Of a stretch of 64,000 nt of DNA, positions 41,425 to 50,681 are shown piece after piece. Numbering within the stretch: the stretch's first letter is position 1; every line of letters begins with the position of its first letter. Source of the stretch: Halopelagius fulvigenes (GTDB taxonomy: Archaea; Halobacteriota; Halobacteria; Halobacteriales; Haloferacaceae); contig NZ_JBHSXH010000015.1 in the NCBI RefSeq assembly GCF_042662625.1, forward strand, positions 1,178,001-1,242,000. The letters are read 5' to 3'. The notes under the pieces were generated by a model that worked only from the letters and a program-made list of their open reading frames with translations, made no database searches and had not been told where the DNA came from. A program made the position numbers and the translations under genes.

Positions 41425-42645
41425 ATGGCAGAAGATTCGCGGGGACGAACCGGTTCGACGCGGTGACAGTACCTCAAAGCCGGCGGCGCACTCGTCGGCG
41501 GCGGTCTGTCGGCGGGGTGTACCGGCGGGAGCGGGTCCGAATCGACGCCCGCGGAGACGGGGACGGAGACGGACGCGGCGGCCGCTGACGGAACCGAGAC
41601 GACGGCGGACGCCGACTCCTCGTACTCGGTGACGATGCCGCCGATGGGCGAGGTGACGTTCGAATCCGTCCCGGAGTCGTGGATAGCCTACTTCAGCAAC
41701 TACGGCGACATGGCTATCGCTCTGGGGCAACTCGACGGCCTCCGCGGACTCATCTTCACCGAGAACTGGCCGCTGTCCTTCTACGACTACCTCCCCGGCG
41801 TGGACGTCTCCTTCGACGACGTTCCGCAGATGATGGGCGAGGGAGGACTCGACAAGGAGGTGTTCTACGAACTGGACTGCGACGTGCACCTGATGGACCC
41901 GAACTTCATCCGGCGCCTCGCCGACGAGTGGGCCGCGGAGGACTTCGCGGAGGTGGAGACGAACGTCGGGCCGATACTCGGCAACTCGATTCGCCGCCGC
42001 GGGGAGGAGTGGCACGACTACCCCTACCTCTCGCTGTACGAGGCGTTCGAGAAGATAAGCGAGGTGTTCGACGAACGGGAGCGATACGAGGCGCTTTCGG
42101 CGGTGCACGAGGAGATGCTGTCGAACGTCGAATCGAAGTTGCCGCCGGAGGAGGAACGGACGACGGTCGGTCTCCTCTCTATCAACTCCGACTTCGAGAA
42201 GGGGGCGTTCTACGCCTACCCGGTCCACGACGAGAACGGCCACAAGCAGTACCGCGACTTGGGGATGCGCGGCGCGTTCGACGACGTCATCGACGGCAGT
42301 TACGCCCAGTGGGACTACGAGCAACTGCTCGAAGTGGACCCCGACGCCCTCCTGTTTCAGTACGGGTTCTCCCACGTCTCCACCGAGGAGTTCGAGGCGA
42401 AGATTCGGCGGATGCGCCAGGACCCCGTCGGAAAACAGCTCTCGGCGGTGAAGAACGACCGACTGTACCGCGGCGGCACCTCCTATCAGGGACCCATCGT
42501 CAACCTGTTCCAGACGGAGGCGGCGGCAAAGCAGTTCTACCCCGACGCGTTCGGCGAGTGGAACGGGGTGGAGACGTTCGCCGCCGACGAGGGGCCACTG
42601 TTCGACCGACAGCGAGTCGCCGATATCGTCACCGGGGAGTTCTGA
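41425..42645 (+). pseudogene. iron/cobalamin-type ABC substrate-binding lipoprotein with an in-frame stop in its Tat motif
   Basis: Read from ATG 41425, codon 14 is TGA (41464-41466). It falls where a Tat motif would be: MAEDSRGRTGSTR, then stop, then QYLKAGGALVGGG and the lipobox SAGC (Cys at 41518-41520). The frame is otherwise open for 406 codons. The mature part matches BtuF/FepB-type proteins: TFESVPESWIAYFSNYGDMAIALGQ, DCDVHLMDPNF, LLEVDPDALLFQYG and GKQLSAVKNDRLYRGG. CGA-to-TGA is a single change restoring RR. The first downstream start (41629) would give an unexported protein. No permease or ATPase gene adjoins it. Confidence 0.75.
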
Positions 42646-42654
42646 CCGGGGCGC

Positions 42655-43704
42655 TCAGAGCAGGGAGAGTTCGACGGAGTCGGCCTCGAAGTCCTCAACG
42701 AACGCGCCGCCGCCGCCGACGCTGAACGTCTCCTCCCCGTCGGTGACGACCAGCGTATTTTCGACGGGGAAGGAGTTCGTCGACGGTTCGAGCAGGCCCT
42801 GCCGCACGTCCACGATTCGGCCTTCGAGTTCCGTCGGGCCGTCGTCGTAGTGGACCGGACGGCCGGTGACGCGCGCCGCCACGTCGTCGCCCGCGCGGAG
42901 GTGAAGCGTCGCTTGGAAGACGGCGTGCCGGAAGTCGTCGTACGTCGCGGGGAGGTCCGCCGGTTCCCGGGTGTACACCTCCGCGGCCATCGGCCAGTAG
43001 TTCCCGAGGAACGACCCGACGATGACCGGTCCGAGCTGTTCCTGCGCGAAGACGATGGCCTGCGCCGCACTGTTGGACCGGGTGACCATCTCCGCGGGGG
43101 CGACGAGTCCCGACTCGTAGTCCACGGTGAGCATCGTCGGCATCGGTTGGTCCCACGCCCGCGCGACGGAGGCGAGGCCGGACAGTTCCACGTCCGTGCC
43201 GGGTTCGACGCCCGTGACGATGAGGAGGACGAGGACGCCGCGTTCGACGGCGGCGCGCAGTTCGTCGGCCACCTCGTCGAGGAGGTGATACGGGATGCCG
43301 AGCGTCACTTCCGCCTCCGCGCGGGCGACGAGTTCGGAGACGCGCTTCAGCACCGTCACCCGTGATTTCACCACCTCGAAGCGCTCCGACCGGGGTGCCG
43401 CCCGCGAGAACCGCGACTCCAAGGCGGGGCGCATGTCGTCTAAGTCGGACGTGAGCGCCTCCACCACGTCCGCTGGCGGGTTCGCCCGAATCGTCGTCGG
43501 GACGGCGTGGTCGTTGACCTCCACGAATCCCCTGTCGTCGAGTTTCTCAGCGATGCTGTACACGTACCGCTTCGAGACGCCCGCCTCGTCGGCGATGGTA
43601 CTCGCCTTCGCCTCGCCGAGTTCCAGAATCGTCAGATACGTGTCTACCTCCTTGTCCGAGAATCCGAATCGCTGCAGCATGTCGGCGAGCGACGCGTCGT
43701 CCAT
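42655..43704 (-). CDS. trmB: TrmB-family transcriptional regulator
   Basis: A 349-residue sugar-responsive regulator. The winged-helix domain spans about 1-80: LQRFGFSDKEVDTYLTILELGEAKASTIADEAGVSKRYVYSIAEKL. The effector domain of about 110-345 ends with HYDDGPTELEGRIVDVRQGLLEPSTNSFPVENTLVV, where sugars bind in TrmB proteins. It lies beside the amylase, glucoamylase and maltose-type transporter genes, so it is the likely local regulator. Archaeal TrmB proteins act as repressors or activators depending on sugar. The start is ATG at 43704, converging with the binding protein gene. Confidence 0.88.
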   Translation of the reverse strand: MDDASLADMLQRFGFSDKEVDTYLTILELGEAKASTIADEAGVSKRYVYSIAEKLDDRGFVEVNDHAVPTTIRANPPADVVEALTSDLDDMRPALESRFSRAAPRSERFEVVKSRVTVLKRVSELVARAEAEVTLGIPYHLLDEVADELRAAVERGVLVLLIVTGVEPGTDVELSGLASVARAWDQPMPTMLTVDYESGLVAPAEMVTRSNSAAQAIVFAQEQLGPVIVGSFLGNYWPMAAEVYTREPADLPATYDDFRHAVFQATLHLRAGDDVAARVTGRPVHYDDGPTELEGRIVDVRQGLLEPSTNSFPVENTLVVTDGEETFSVGGGGAFVEDFEADSVELSLL

Positions 43705-43782
43705 ACCGCTACATGCAGAGGGGCCGTACTTACATCACTCGGTCAGTTCGGCCCTCGACGCGCCGTGGGCGGGCGGTTCTCG

Positions 43783-45852
43783 CTACTCCGCCCGGAGGAC
43801 GACGGCGTCCTCGACGCGGATGCCGCCCTCCGTCGCCACCTCGTCGCCAGAGACGAGGTCCGATGACGCCACCGGGCGGTCCAGCGAGACGGTCGCGGCG
43901 TCGCCGCCGAAGTTCAGGACGACGACGAGTCGGTCGTCGTCGCCGTCGCCGTCGCCGCCGCGTTCGTAGGCGACCACGTCGTCGGCCGCCGCGCCCGCGA
44001 CGTCGACGGTCACGGGTTCGACGCGGTCGCTCCGGAGGGCGGGTTCCTCGTTGCGGACGGCGACGAGGCGGCGGTGGAACGCCGTCGAGTCGCCGTCGCC
44101 GTCGTGCCACTTCATCGTGCCGCGTCGCTCGGTCACGCCGCGTTCCTGCCCGTAGTAGATCATCGGCGTGCCGGGGAGCGTCAGCGTCGCGGCCGCCGCC
44201 GCGCGGAGGGCGTCGGGCCCGCACTCCGCGAGGTAGCGGTCCTCGTCGTGGTTCTCGACGTACCGCATGTGGGCTGCCTCGTCGGGGTAGCCGCGGCGCG
44301 CAGAGTCCGCGAGGGCGTCGAGTAGTTCCGTCGCGGGGGCCTCGCCGCCGCCTATCCGCCGGAGGGCGTAGTAGAGGTCCGTGTCGTAGTGCAGGTCGAA
44401 CTCGTTCTCCCGGAAGTCGGCGTCCCGCGGCACCGTCTCGTCTAAGAGGAGAAAGTCGGGGTCGTGCGCCTTCGCGCGGGCGCGAACCTCCTTCCAGAAG
44501 CCGTGGGGGACGCCCCACGCCACGTCGCACCGGAACCCGTCCGCGACGGGCAACCACTCGTCTACGACGTCGAGCATCCACTCCCGCGTCCGGAGGGAGT
44601 CGTAGTTCAGGTTCGGAATCTTCGTCCAGTTGAAGTAGTAGGCGGGCGCGCCGTCGGCCGCCCACTCGACGTCGGAGGTGTCCTCCTCGGCGGGGACGCG
44701 GCCGTACAGGTCCTCGTACCCCTCGACGCCCGCCTCGTGGAGTTGGTACGCCGGGTGGTCCCGAGAGGTGTGGTTGACGACCAAATCGAAGAGGACGCGG
44801 ATGCCCGCCTCGCGGAGTCGGTCGACCAGCGACTCGAACTCCTCGCGCGTCCCGAGGTCCGAGGCGGTGTCGAACAGGTCGGTGATGTGGTAACCGTGGC
44901 GGGTCGGACTCTCGACGACGGGCGTCAGCCACAGGGTGTCGACGCCGAGGTGTTCGAGGTACGGGACGCGGCGGCGAATCTCCTCGAACGTCGTCTCGAC
45001 CGTCTCGCCGGCGAACTCGTGGACGAATATCTGGTACATCGTCGCGTCGCGGACCCACTCCGGCGGGTCGGCCGGGCGGCGGAACGACGCCTCGCCGTCC
45101 TCGACCGCGAGTTCGAGGGTGTCGGCGATACCGTGGCGTTCGGTGACCGGGACGGCGTGGACGCGCGTGAGTTCGGAAATGGTGTCGACTGTGACGCGGA
45201 GTTCGTCGTCCGCGACGAGAACGTCGTCCCGCGAGAGGGAGTCCCGGTCGTCGAGGTAGAACTCGACGTCGGGTCGGGAACCGTCCGGCGCGGGGTCGGC
45301 GTCCGCGGCGACGACTATCTCGTCGCCCTCGCGTCGGCCGTCGAGTGAGACGCGGGGGCGGCCCGGCCCCTCGACGGAGACGTCCACGTCGGCGTACGGT
45401 TCGAAGCCGTCGTCGAACGCGAAGATGAGGTTGTGGTCGCCCGGCGGGAGGCGCGCCTCGACGGCCCACTCACCCTCGTCCTCGTCGAACGTCGCGCGGT
45501 GCCGACCCATCGTGAAGTCGTTGAACCGCCCGATGACGGAGACGGAATCGACCGACTCGGCCGGGACCGCCACCTCGTCGGCCGCCACGGCGACGCGGAC
45601 GTTCGTTCGGGGGTCGGGGAACGCGCGGACGGTCTGTCGGTGGGTGCCGTCCGGGGCGTCCAGTTCCAGTCGGTACGCGCCGGGGACGTCGGGGTCAAGG
45701 TGGACGACGGGGCCCACTCCGACCGTCGCTTCGCTCCCTTCGGGCCGGTCGAGGAGGCGCCACGAGAACGCGGCCGTCGCGTCCGGATTTCGGGGCGCGA
45801 GTTCGACCGGCGACCCGACGTGCGTGAACCGAGGCGGTCCGGGATGGTGCAT
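43783..45852 (-). CDS. GH13 alpha-amylase-family enzyme (maltogenic/neopullulanase-like)
   Basis: A 689-residue enzyme. Two N-terminal beta domains (about 1-225) include a starch-binding or CBM48-like module (VSVIGRFNDFTMGRHRATFDED, then PGDHNLIFAFDDGFEPYADVD). The catalytic barrel (about 270-610) has GH13 region I DLVVNHTS, region II GFRCDVAWG (nucleophile Asp near 443), region III LLLDETV (acid/base Glu near 472) and region IV YVENHDEDR. No signal peptide, so it should act inside the cell on imported maltodextrins. The ATG at 45852 is chosen because upstream codons run into the divergent promoter. It is divergent from the GH15 gene. Confidence 0.9.
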   Translation of the reverse strand: MHHPGPPRFTHVGSPVELAPRNPDATAAFSWRLLDRPEGSEATVGVGPVVHLDPDVPGAYRLELDAPDGTHRQTVRAFPDPRTNVRVAVAADEVAVPAESVDSVSVIGRFNDFTMGRHRATFDEDEGEWAVEARLPPGDHNLIFAFDDGFEPYADVDVSVEGPGRPRVSLDGRREGDEIVVAADADPAPDGSRPDVEFYLDDRDSLSRDDVLVADDELRVTVDTISELTRVHAVPVTERHGIADTLELAVEDGEASFRRPADPPEWVRDATMYQIFVHEFAGETVETTFEEIRRRVPYLEHLGVDTLWLTPVVESPTRHGYHITDLFDTASDLGTREEFESLVDRLREAGIRVLFDLVVNHTSRDHPAYQLHEAGVEGYEDLYGRVPAEEDTSDVEWAADGAPAYYFNWTKIPNLNYDSLRTREWMLDVVDEWLPVADGFRCDVAWGVPHGFWKEVRARAKAHDPDFLLLDETVPRDADFRENEFDLHYDTDLYYALRRIGGGEAPATELLDALADSARRGYPDEAAHMRYVENHDEDRYLAECGPDALRAAAAATLTLPGTPMIYYGQERGVTERRGTMKWHDGDGDSTAFHRRLVAVRNEEPALRSDRVEPVTVDVAGAAADDVVAYERGGDGDGDDDRLVVVLNFGGDAATVSLDRPVASSDLVSGDEVATEGGIRVEDAVVLRAE

Positions 45853-45903
45853 ACCCACACGCCCACGCCGACCCTGTTTACTGTTTCGCTCCGAGATGAA
45901 TCT

Positions 45904-45914
45904 GTGAACGAATA
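45904..45914 (+). promoter_or_regulatory. shared promoter motif GTGAACGAATA (copy 1, GH13/GH15 divergent promoter)
   Basis: The 11-mer is identical to one in the malE promoter (49377-49387). It lies 43 nt before the glucoamylase start and close to the GH13 start on the other strand, near a TTATA-like box at 45927. Confidence 0.45.
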
Positions 45915-45956
45915 TTACACCAAAAGTTATACCTCTGCGGCGGGGAGGCTCCACCA

Positions 45957-48056
45957 ATGCAACTTCGAGACGCGCTGAACGACTACAAGCGTCACCGGGA
46001 CCACGAGACGCGGTTTCCGGGCGAGTGTCGGACGACGACCGGCCGTTTCTCCGGGCTGGACGGTCGATTGGTGCACGTGGACGAGGACGGGCGACTCCGC
46101 GACTTCAGCTACCCCCTCGTCGGGCTGACGGGCGTCGCCCGGTCCAGAGTGGGCGTCCGACCGGCGGGTGCCGCGGACTCGGAGACGGCGTGGTTCGACG
46201 CCGAGACGGGCGAGCAACGGTACTACGGGAACACCGCGCTCGTCGTGACGACGCACGAGACGCCGCACGGCGTCGTCGCGCAGTACGACCTGACGCTCGG
46301 CGACGTGCACGTGACGCACGTGGACGTCTCGGAGGTCGACGGCGAACTCGACGTGGTCGCGTGCGTGGGGTTCGCCCCCGACGGCCGCGACACCCGCATC
46401 GGCCAACTCCGCCACGGCGACGCCGTGGAGGTGTACCACGCCGAGGAGCACGACTACCTCGCCAGCGCGACGGGGTTCGAGACGCTCCGCGGCGAGGCGT
46501 TCGGCGACTTCAGCGGACTCGTGGGCGACGCCCCCGACCCGTACCCGCGCCCCGTCTCCGACGACCGGTACGAGGAGGGTCAGTTGAGCGGCGACGTGGT
46601 GGGCGTCCTCCCCGCGCGCGAGGGGTCGGCGACGTTCGCGACGCTCCTGACCGACCGGGCGGAGTGCTCCCGGGCCGACGCCCTCGACGCCGTTCGGGCC
46701 GCCGCCGAGGAGTACGCCGACGCGTCGGCGCTGGAACGGGCCGCCGAGACGCAGGTCGGCGACGTCTCCGGCCCGCACGCCGACGCCGTGGCCGCCGACC
46801 TGCGCGTCCTCTCGCTCCTGTCGGGACCGCGCGGCCTCCGCACCGCCGGACCGGATTTCGACCCGTACTACGTCTACTCCGGCGGGTACGGCTACACGTG
46901 GTTCCGCGACGACTCCGAGATATCGCTGTTCCTCCTCGAATCGGACCGCCGGTTCGACCTCGGACTCTCGGAGTGGCACGAGAAGAGCGCGCGGTCGTAC
47001 CGCGAGACGCAGTTGGAGGACGGGTCGTGGCCGCACCGCGTCTGGCCGTTCGACGGGTCGTTGGCCCCCGGCTGGGCGAACGGCCGACTGGAGGCCGGCG
47101 GCGACGTGGAGTACCAAGCCGACCAGACCGGCAGCGTCGTCTCCTTCCTCGCGGCGTACCTCGCGGACGCCGACGTTGACAAGGCCGACGAGGTTCGAGC
47201 GACGCTGGAACGCGCGCTCGCCGGGATGGACGACACGCTGGCCGACGACGGCCGCCCCGCGACGTGCCAGAACGCGTGGGAGGACGCGTCGGGCCGGTTC
47301 GCCCACACCGCGGCGACGTTCCTCGAAGCGTACTCCGCGCTGGCGGCGGCCGGTATCGAGGGCGTCTCGGAGCGAGCGCTCGCCCGCGCCGAGGACGTCT
47401 ACCGCGCCGTAGACGACCTGTGGGTCCCGGAACGCGGCATCTACGCCCTCCGGGAGTACGGCCCCGACGCCGACGCGGCGGGCGAACTCGACGAGCGCTG
47501 TGACTCCGCGGCGCTGGCACTCGCCGCCGCGCACCGCGCATACGCCGACGTGGGCGAGGTGGACGGGCGGCGACTCGACCGCCTCGTCTCTCACGTCGAG
47601 ACGGTCACCGAGGAACTGTACCGCGACCCCGAGGAGAGCGACGTGGCGGGACTCGTTCGCTACGAGGGCGACGGGTGGCGGACGCGCGAACAAGGGGCGG
47701 AGAAGATTTGGACCGTCTCGACGGCGTGGGGCGCGCACGCCGCCGCCAGTCTGAGCGCCCTCCTCTCGGATCGCGGCGACGACCGGGCGGAGTCGCTTGC
47801 GGCGACGGCGCGCGAACTCCTCGGGCACGTCCTCCCCGGCGGGTCGCTCTGTCTGCGGAACGGCTACCTCCCGGAGCAGGTGTTCGACGAGGGGACGCCC
47901 GATAGCGCGACGCCGTTGGGGTGGCCCCACGCCCTCCGACTGGCGACGGTGGCGCTGATGGACGAGTACGAGATGATAGAAGCGGGGGCGGCGGCGACGG
48001 AGCGTCGGCCGCCCCGACGGAGCCCGAGCGTCGGCGCGCCCGACGCCGACGACTGA
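45957..48056 (+). CDS. GH15 glucoamylase-type glucan 1,4-alpha-glucosidase
   Basis: A 699-residue enzyme. Residues 1-290 are the N-terminal supersandwich beta domain of prokaryotic glucoamylases. The (alpha/alpha)6 catalytic domain (about 300-690) shows YVYSGGYGYTWFRDDSEI, GSWPHRVWPFDG, EYQADQTGSVV and the C-terminal LPEQVFDEGTPDSATPLGWPHAL, whose Glu is the likely catalytic base. No export signal. It likely releases glucose from maltodextrins imported by the adjacent transporter. It is divergent from GH13, with a 104-nt shared promoter, and abuts malK at its 3' end (6 nt). Confidence 0.88.
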   Translation: MQLRDALNDYKRHRDHETRFPGECRTTTGRFSGLDGRLVHVDEDGRLRDFSYPLVGLTGVARSRVGVRPAGAADSETAWFDAETGEQRYYGNTALVVTTHETPHGVVAQYDLTLGDVHVTHVDVSEVDGELDVVACVGFAPDGRDTRIGQLRHGDAVEVYHAEEHDYLASATGFETLRGEAFGDFSGLVGDAPDPYPRPVSDDRYEEGQLSGDVVGVLPAREGSATFATLLTDRAECSRADALDAVRAAAEEYADASALERAAETQVGDVSGPHADAVAADLRVLSLLSGPRGLRTAGPDFDPYYVYSGGYGYTWFRDDSEISLFLLESDRRFDLGLSEWHEKSARSYRETQLEDGSWPHRVWPFDGSLAPGWANGRLEAGGDVEYQADQTGSVVSFLAAYLADADVDKADEVRATLERALAGMDDTLADDGRPATCQNAWEDASGRFAHTAATFLEAYSALAAAGIEGVSERALARAEDVYRAVDDLWVPERGIYALREYGPDADAAGELDERCDSAALALAAAHRAYADVGEVDGRRLDRLVSHVETVTEELYRDPEESDVAGLVRYEGDGWRTREQGAEKIWTVSTAWGAHAAASLSALLSDRGDDRAESLAATARELLGHVLPGGSLCLRNGYLPEQVFDEGTPDSATPLGWPHALRLATVALMDEYEMIEAGAAATERRPPRRSPSVGAPDADD

Positions 48057-48062
48057 GGGCGA

Positions 48063-49190
48063 CTACGCCGCCGCTTTCTTCCGTTCGGTCGGTTCCTCCC
48101 ACAGGAGCGACTCGCCCGACTCCGCGTCGAACAGGGTGACGTCGCGTTGGTCGAACGTCACGCGGATCGTGTCGCCGTTCGACGGTTCGACGTGGGAGTC
48201 CACGCGGGCGATGAAGTCCGGCCCGAGGTCCAAGTGGAGGTAGTTGTCGCTGCCGACCGGTTCGACGACTTCCACAGTGGCGCGGAGGCCGTCCTCGTCC
48301 TCCGCCACCGTCACGTTCTCCGGGAGGACGCCGAGGCGCGCCTCGGTGACCCCCGTCCCGGAGGCGGCGCGCGCCGCCTCGCCCGTCAGTTCGTACGCGA
48401 AGCCGTCGTCGTTCGTGAGGGCGACGCGTCCGCCGTCGCCCTCGACGGCCACGTCGACGAAGTTCATCGACGGCGACCCGACGAACCCGCCGACGAACTC
48501 GTTGCGCGGGTTGCGGTACACCTCCGTCGGCGCGCCCGTCTGCTGGAGGACGCCGTCGTTGAGGATGGCGATGCGGTCGCCCATCGTCATCGCCTCCTCC
48601 TGGTCGTGCGTCACGTAGATGGCAGTGATGTCGAGTTCGTTCTGGAGGCGTTGTATCTCCGTCCGCATCGTCGTCCGGAGCTTCGCGTCCAAGTTCGAGA
48701 GCGGTTCGTCGAACAGGAACACGTTGGGTTCGCGCACGATGGCGCGTCCGAGAGCGACTCGCTGCTTCTGGCCGCCGGACAGTTCGTTCGGCCGGTCGTT
48801 GAGCAGTTCCTCTATGTCCATCATCTCGGCAGTCTCGCGAACCCGTTCCTCGCGTTCGGCCTTCGAGAGGTCGGTGCTCATCCGGAGGCCGAACGCCATG
48901 TTCTGGCGGACGGTCTTGTGCGGGTAGAGCGCGTAGTTCTGAAACACCATCGCCACGTCGCGCCGGCGGGCGTGGACGTCGGTCACGTCCTCGCCGTCGA
49001 TTTCGATGGTCCCCGACGTGGGCGACTCCAGACCCGCCAGCATCCGGAGTGTGGTCGATTTCCCGCACCCCGAGGGACCGACCACGGTGACGAACTCTCC
49101 GTCCTCGACGTCGAGCGATACGCCGTCCACCGCGACGATGCGCCCGTTGTCGAACTCCTTTCTGAGATTATCGAGCGTTACGGTTGCCAT
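48063..49190 (-). CDS. malK: sugar ABC transporter ATPase (MalK/UgpC/MsmX type)
   Basis: A 375-residue ATPase. Walker A is GPSGCGKSTT, the ABC signature LSGGQKQRVALGRA, Walker B VFLFDEPLSNLD, and the H-loop ITAIYVTHDQEEAM. A C-terminal regulatory TOBE-like domain spans about 240-360. It would energise the MalF-MalG permease encoded 1.5 kb away on the opposite strand. The start is ATG at 49190, divergent from malE with a 216-nt shared promoter region. MalK subunits of this type often serve several sugar transporters. Confidence 0.9.
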   Translation of the reverse strand: MATVTLDNLRKEFDNGRIVAVDGVSLDVEDGEFVTVVGPSGCGKSTTLRMLAGLESPTSGTIEIDGEDVTDVHARRRDVAMVFQNYALYPHKTVRQNMAFGLRMSTDLSKAEREERVRETAEMMDIEELLNDRPNELSGGQKQRVALGRAIVREPNVFLFDEPLSNLDAKLRTTMRTEIQRLQNELDITAIYVTHDQEEAMTMGDRIAILNDGVLQQTGAPTEVYRNPRNEFVGGFVGSPSMNFVDVAVEGDGGRVALTNDDGFAYELTGEAARAASGTGVTEARLGVLPENVTVAEDEDGLRATVEVVEPVGSDNYLHLDLGPDFIARVDSHVEPSNGDTIRVTFDQRDVTLFDAESGESLLWEEPTERKKAAA

Positions 49191-49406
49191 TGCCCCGTGA
49201 CTTGGTACGACGGTGTATAGTTCTTACCCTCTCGCGTGTATTTGTGATGCACTATTTCGTAGTTCTTTTCGCGTTCTGTGCTACCGAGACGCGATGTGCG
49301 GCGCGTTCGGCCCCGACGCCGCCGTCCTCGGCTTCATCCGTATGATAAAGAGTGAGGAATCCGAATGAGTTAAGTCGTGAACGAATAATTCATCTCACGT
49401 TCAGCC
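49191..49406. other. divergent malK-malE promoter region
   Basis: 216 nt, more AT-rich than the neighbouring genes. TATA-like elements include TATGATAAAG (49341-49350) for malE and an AT-rich run around 49212-49275 for malK. A loose dyad CGTGA-N14-TCACG lies at 49376-49399 just before malE. Confidence 0.5.
49377..49387 (+). promoter_or_regulatory. shared promoter motif GTGAACGAATA (copy 2, malE promoter)
   Basis: The second copy of the 11-mer at the GH13/GH15 promoter, here within the dyad CGTGA-N14-TCACG and 20 nt before the malE start. It is a candidate binding site for the neighbouring TrmB-type regulator. Confidence 0.45.
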
Positions 49407-50672
49407 ATGACCATGGAACGCAGAACGCTGCTGAAACGCCTCGGAACCGCGGGCGTCGCCGCGATGCTCGCCGGGTGCGTGGGCGTCCAGAGCCAAGGAG
49501 ACCAGACGGCGCAGTCGGGCGGCGAGTCGTCCACCGCGGGCGGGTCGGGCGAGTCCGCCGGAACCGCGAAGGCGTGGTACGCCCTCCCCGACACCGAACT
49601 CCCCGCCCGGAAGTCCGCGATAAAGCAGTTCAATCAGAACTCAGCGCATACCGTCGAAGGGGCGGACATCTCGGACATGCAGAAGAAGACGACGAGCGCG
49701 ATTCCCGCCGGACAGGGACCGCAGACGTTCGAGTGGGCCCACGACTTGGCGGGCGACTACATGGAGCGCGGCTTCATCGTGGACCAAGGGGACAAGTTGA
49801 ACGTGAGCCTCGACGAGTTCACCGACGCGGCGGCCGAGGCGGCACAGTACGACGGGAACGTCGTCGGTCTGCCGCACACGGCCGAAACCGTCGCCCTCCT
49901 CTACAACAAGGAACTCGTGGACGAAGCGCCGCAGACCGTCGCGGACATGAAGGCCGTGATGGAAGAGCACCACGACCCGAGCAACAACAAGTACGGCCTC
50001 GGGATGCCCTTCGCGGACCCCTACTTCCTGAGCGCGTGGGCGCACGCGTTCGGCGGCTACTACTTCGACCACACCAAGGAGGAGCAACTCGGCGTGGCCA
50101 AACCCGAGACCGTAAAGGGCGTCCAGTTCGCGGTGGACAACTTCGTGCCGTACATGCCGAACGACCCCACGTACGAACCGCAGGCGTCGGCCTTCGCGGA
50201 GGGGAACGCCGCGTTCGCCATCAACGGCCCGTGGTACCTCTCGACGCTCAACGAGAAGGGCGTCGACTACGGCATCGCCAAACTGCCGAAACCCGAGGGC
50301 GGCGACCCGAGTCCGTTCACCGGAATCACCCTCTGGTACTTCTCGAAGAAGATGGGCGAGGGCGGTCCCTCCGCCGCGGCGGCGCGCGCCTTCGCCGAGT
50401 GGTACGTCACGAACGAGGAACTCCTCCTGAAGAACGCCGAAGAGACGGGGAACATCCCGGTGCTGAAGAGTCTCGCCGAGAGCGGCGACCTGCCGGAGAA
50501 CGTGCAGGGGTTCGCCGAGGCGGTCCAGCAGGGCTACCCGATGCCCGCCCACCCGAAGATGAACAAGGTGTGGGACCCGGTGAAGGCCGCGCTGACGAAG
50601 GGGTTCAACGGGAAGGACGTCCCGAAGGCGATGGAGACGGCCGCCGAGGAAATCCGCGGAAACTGGGAGTAA
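49407..50672 (+). CDS. malE: maltose/maltodextrin-type substrate-binding lipoprotein
   Basis: A 421-residue extracellular solute-binding protein of family 1. The Tat-type lipoprotein signal is MERRTLLKRLGTAGVAAMLAGC, giving a lipidated Cys at about residue 24. A Ser/Gly/Ala-rich linker follows to ~52. The binding core has GNVVGLPHTAETVALLYNKEL, FADPYFLSAWAHAFGGYYFD and FAEGNAAFAINGPWYLS, all MalE-like. The start is ATG 49407 or the second ATG at 49413. It is the first gene of a malEFG operon: the stop is 9 nt before the malF start. Confidence 0.9.
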   Translation: MTMERRTLLKRLGTAGVAAMLAGCVGVQSQGDQTAQSGGESSTAGGSGESAGTAKAWYALPDTELPARKSAIKQFNQNSAHTVEGADISDMQKKTTSAIPAGQGPQTFEWAHDLAGDYMERGFIVDQGDKLNVSLDEFTDAAAEAAQYDGNVVGLPHTAETVALLYNKELVDEAPQTVADMKAVMEEHHDPSNNKYGLGMPFADPYFLSAWAHAFGGYYFDHTKEEQLGVAKPETVKGVQFAVDNFVPYMPNDPTYEPQASAFAEGNAAFAINGPWYLSTLNEKGVDYGIAKLPKPEGGDPSPFTGITLWYFSKKMGEGGPSAAAARAFAEWYVTNEELLLKNAEETGNIPVLKSLAESGDLPENVQGFAEAVQQGYPMPAHPKMNKVWDPVKAALTKGFNGKDVPKAMETAAEEIRGNWE

Positions 50673-50681
50673 CGACGACCC

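Noticed and set aside
41464..41466. TGA read as selenocysteine in the binding protein
   Set aside because: Selenocysteine is not expected in a Tat motif. No SECIS-like element was seen, and the formate dehydrogenase in this window uses Cys at the corresponding active-site position.
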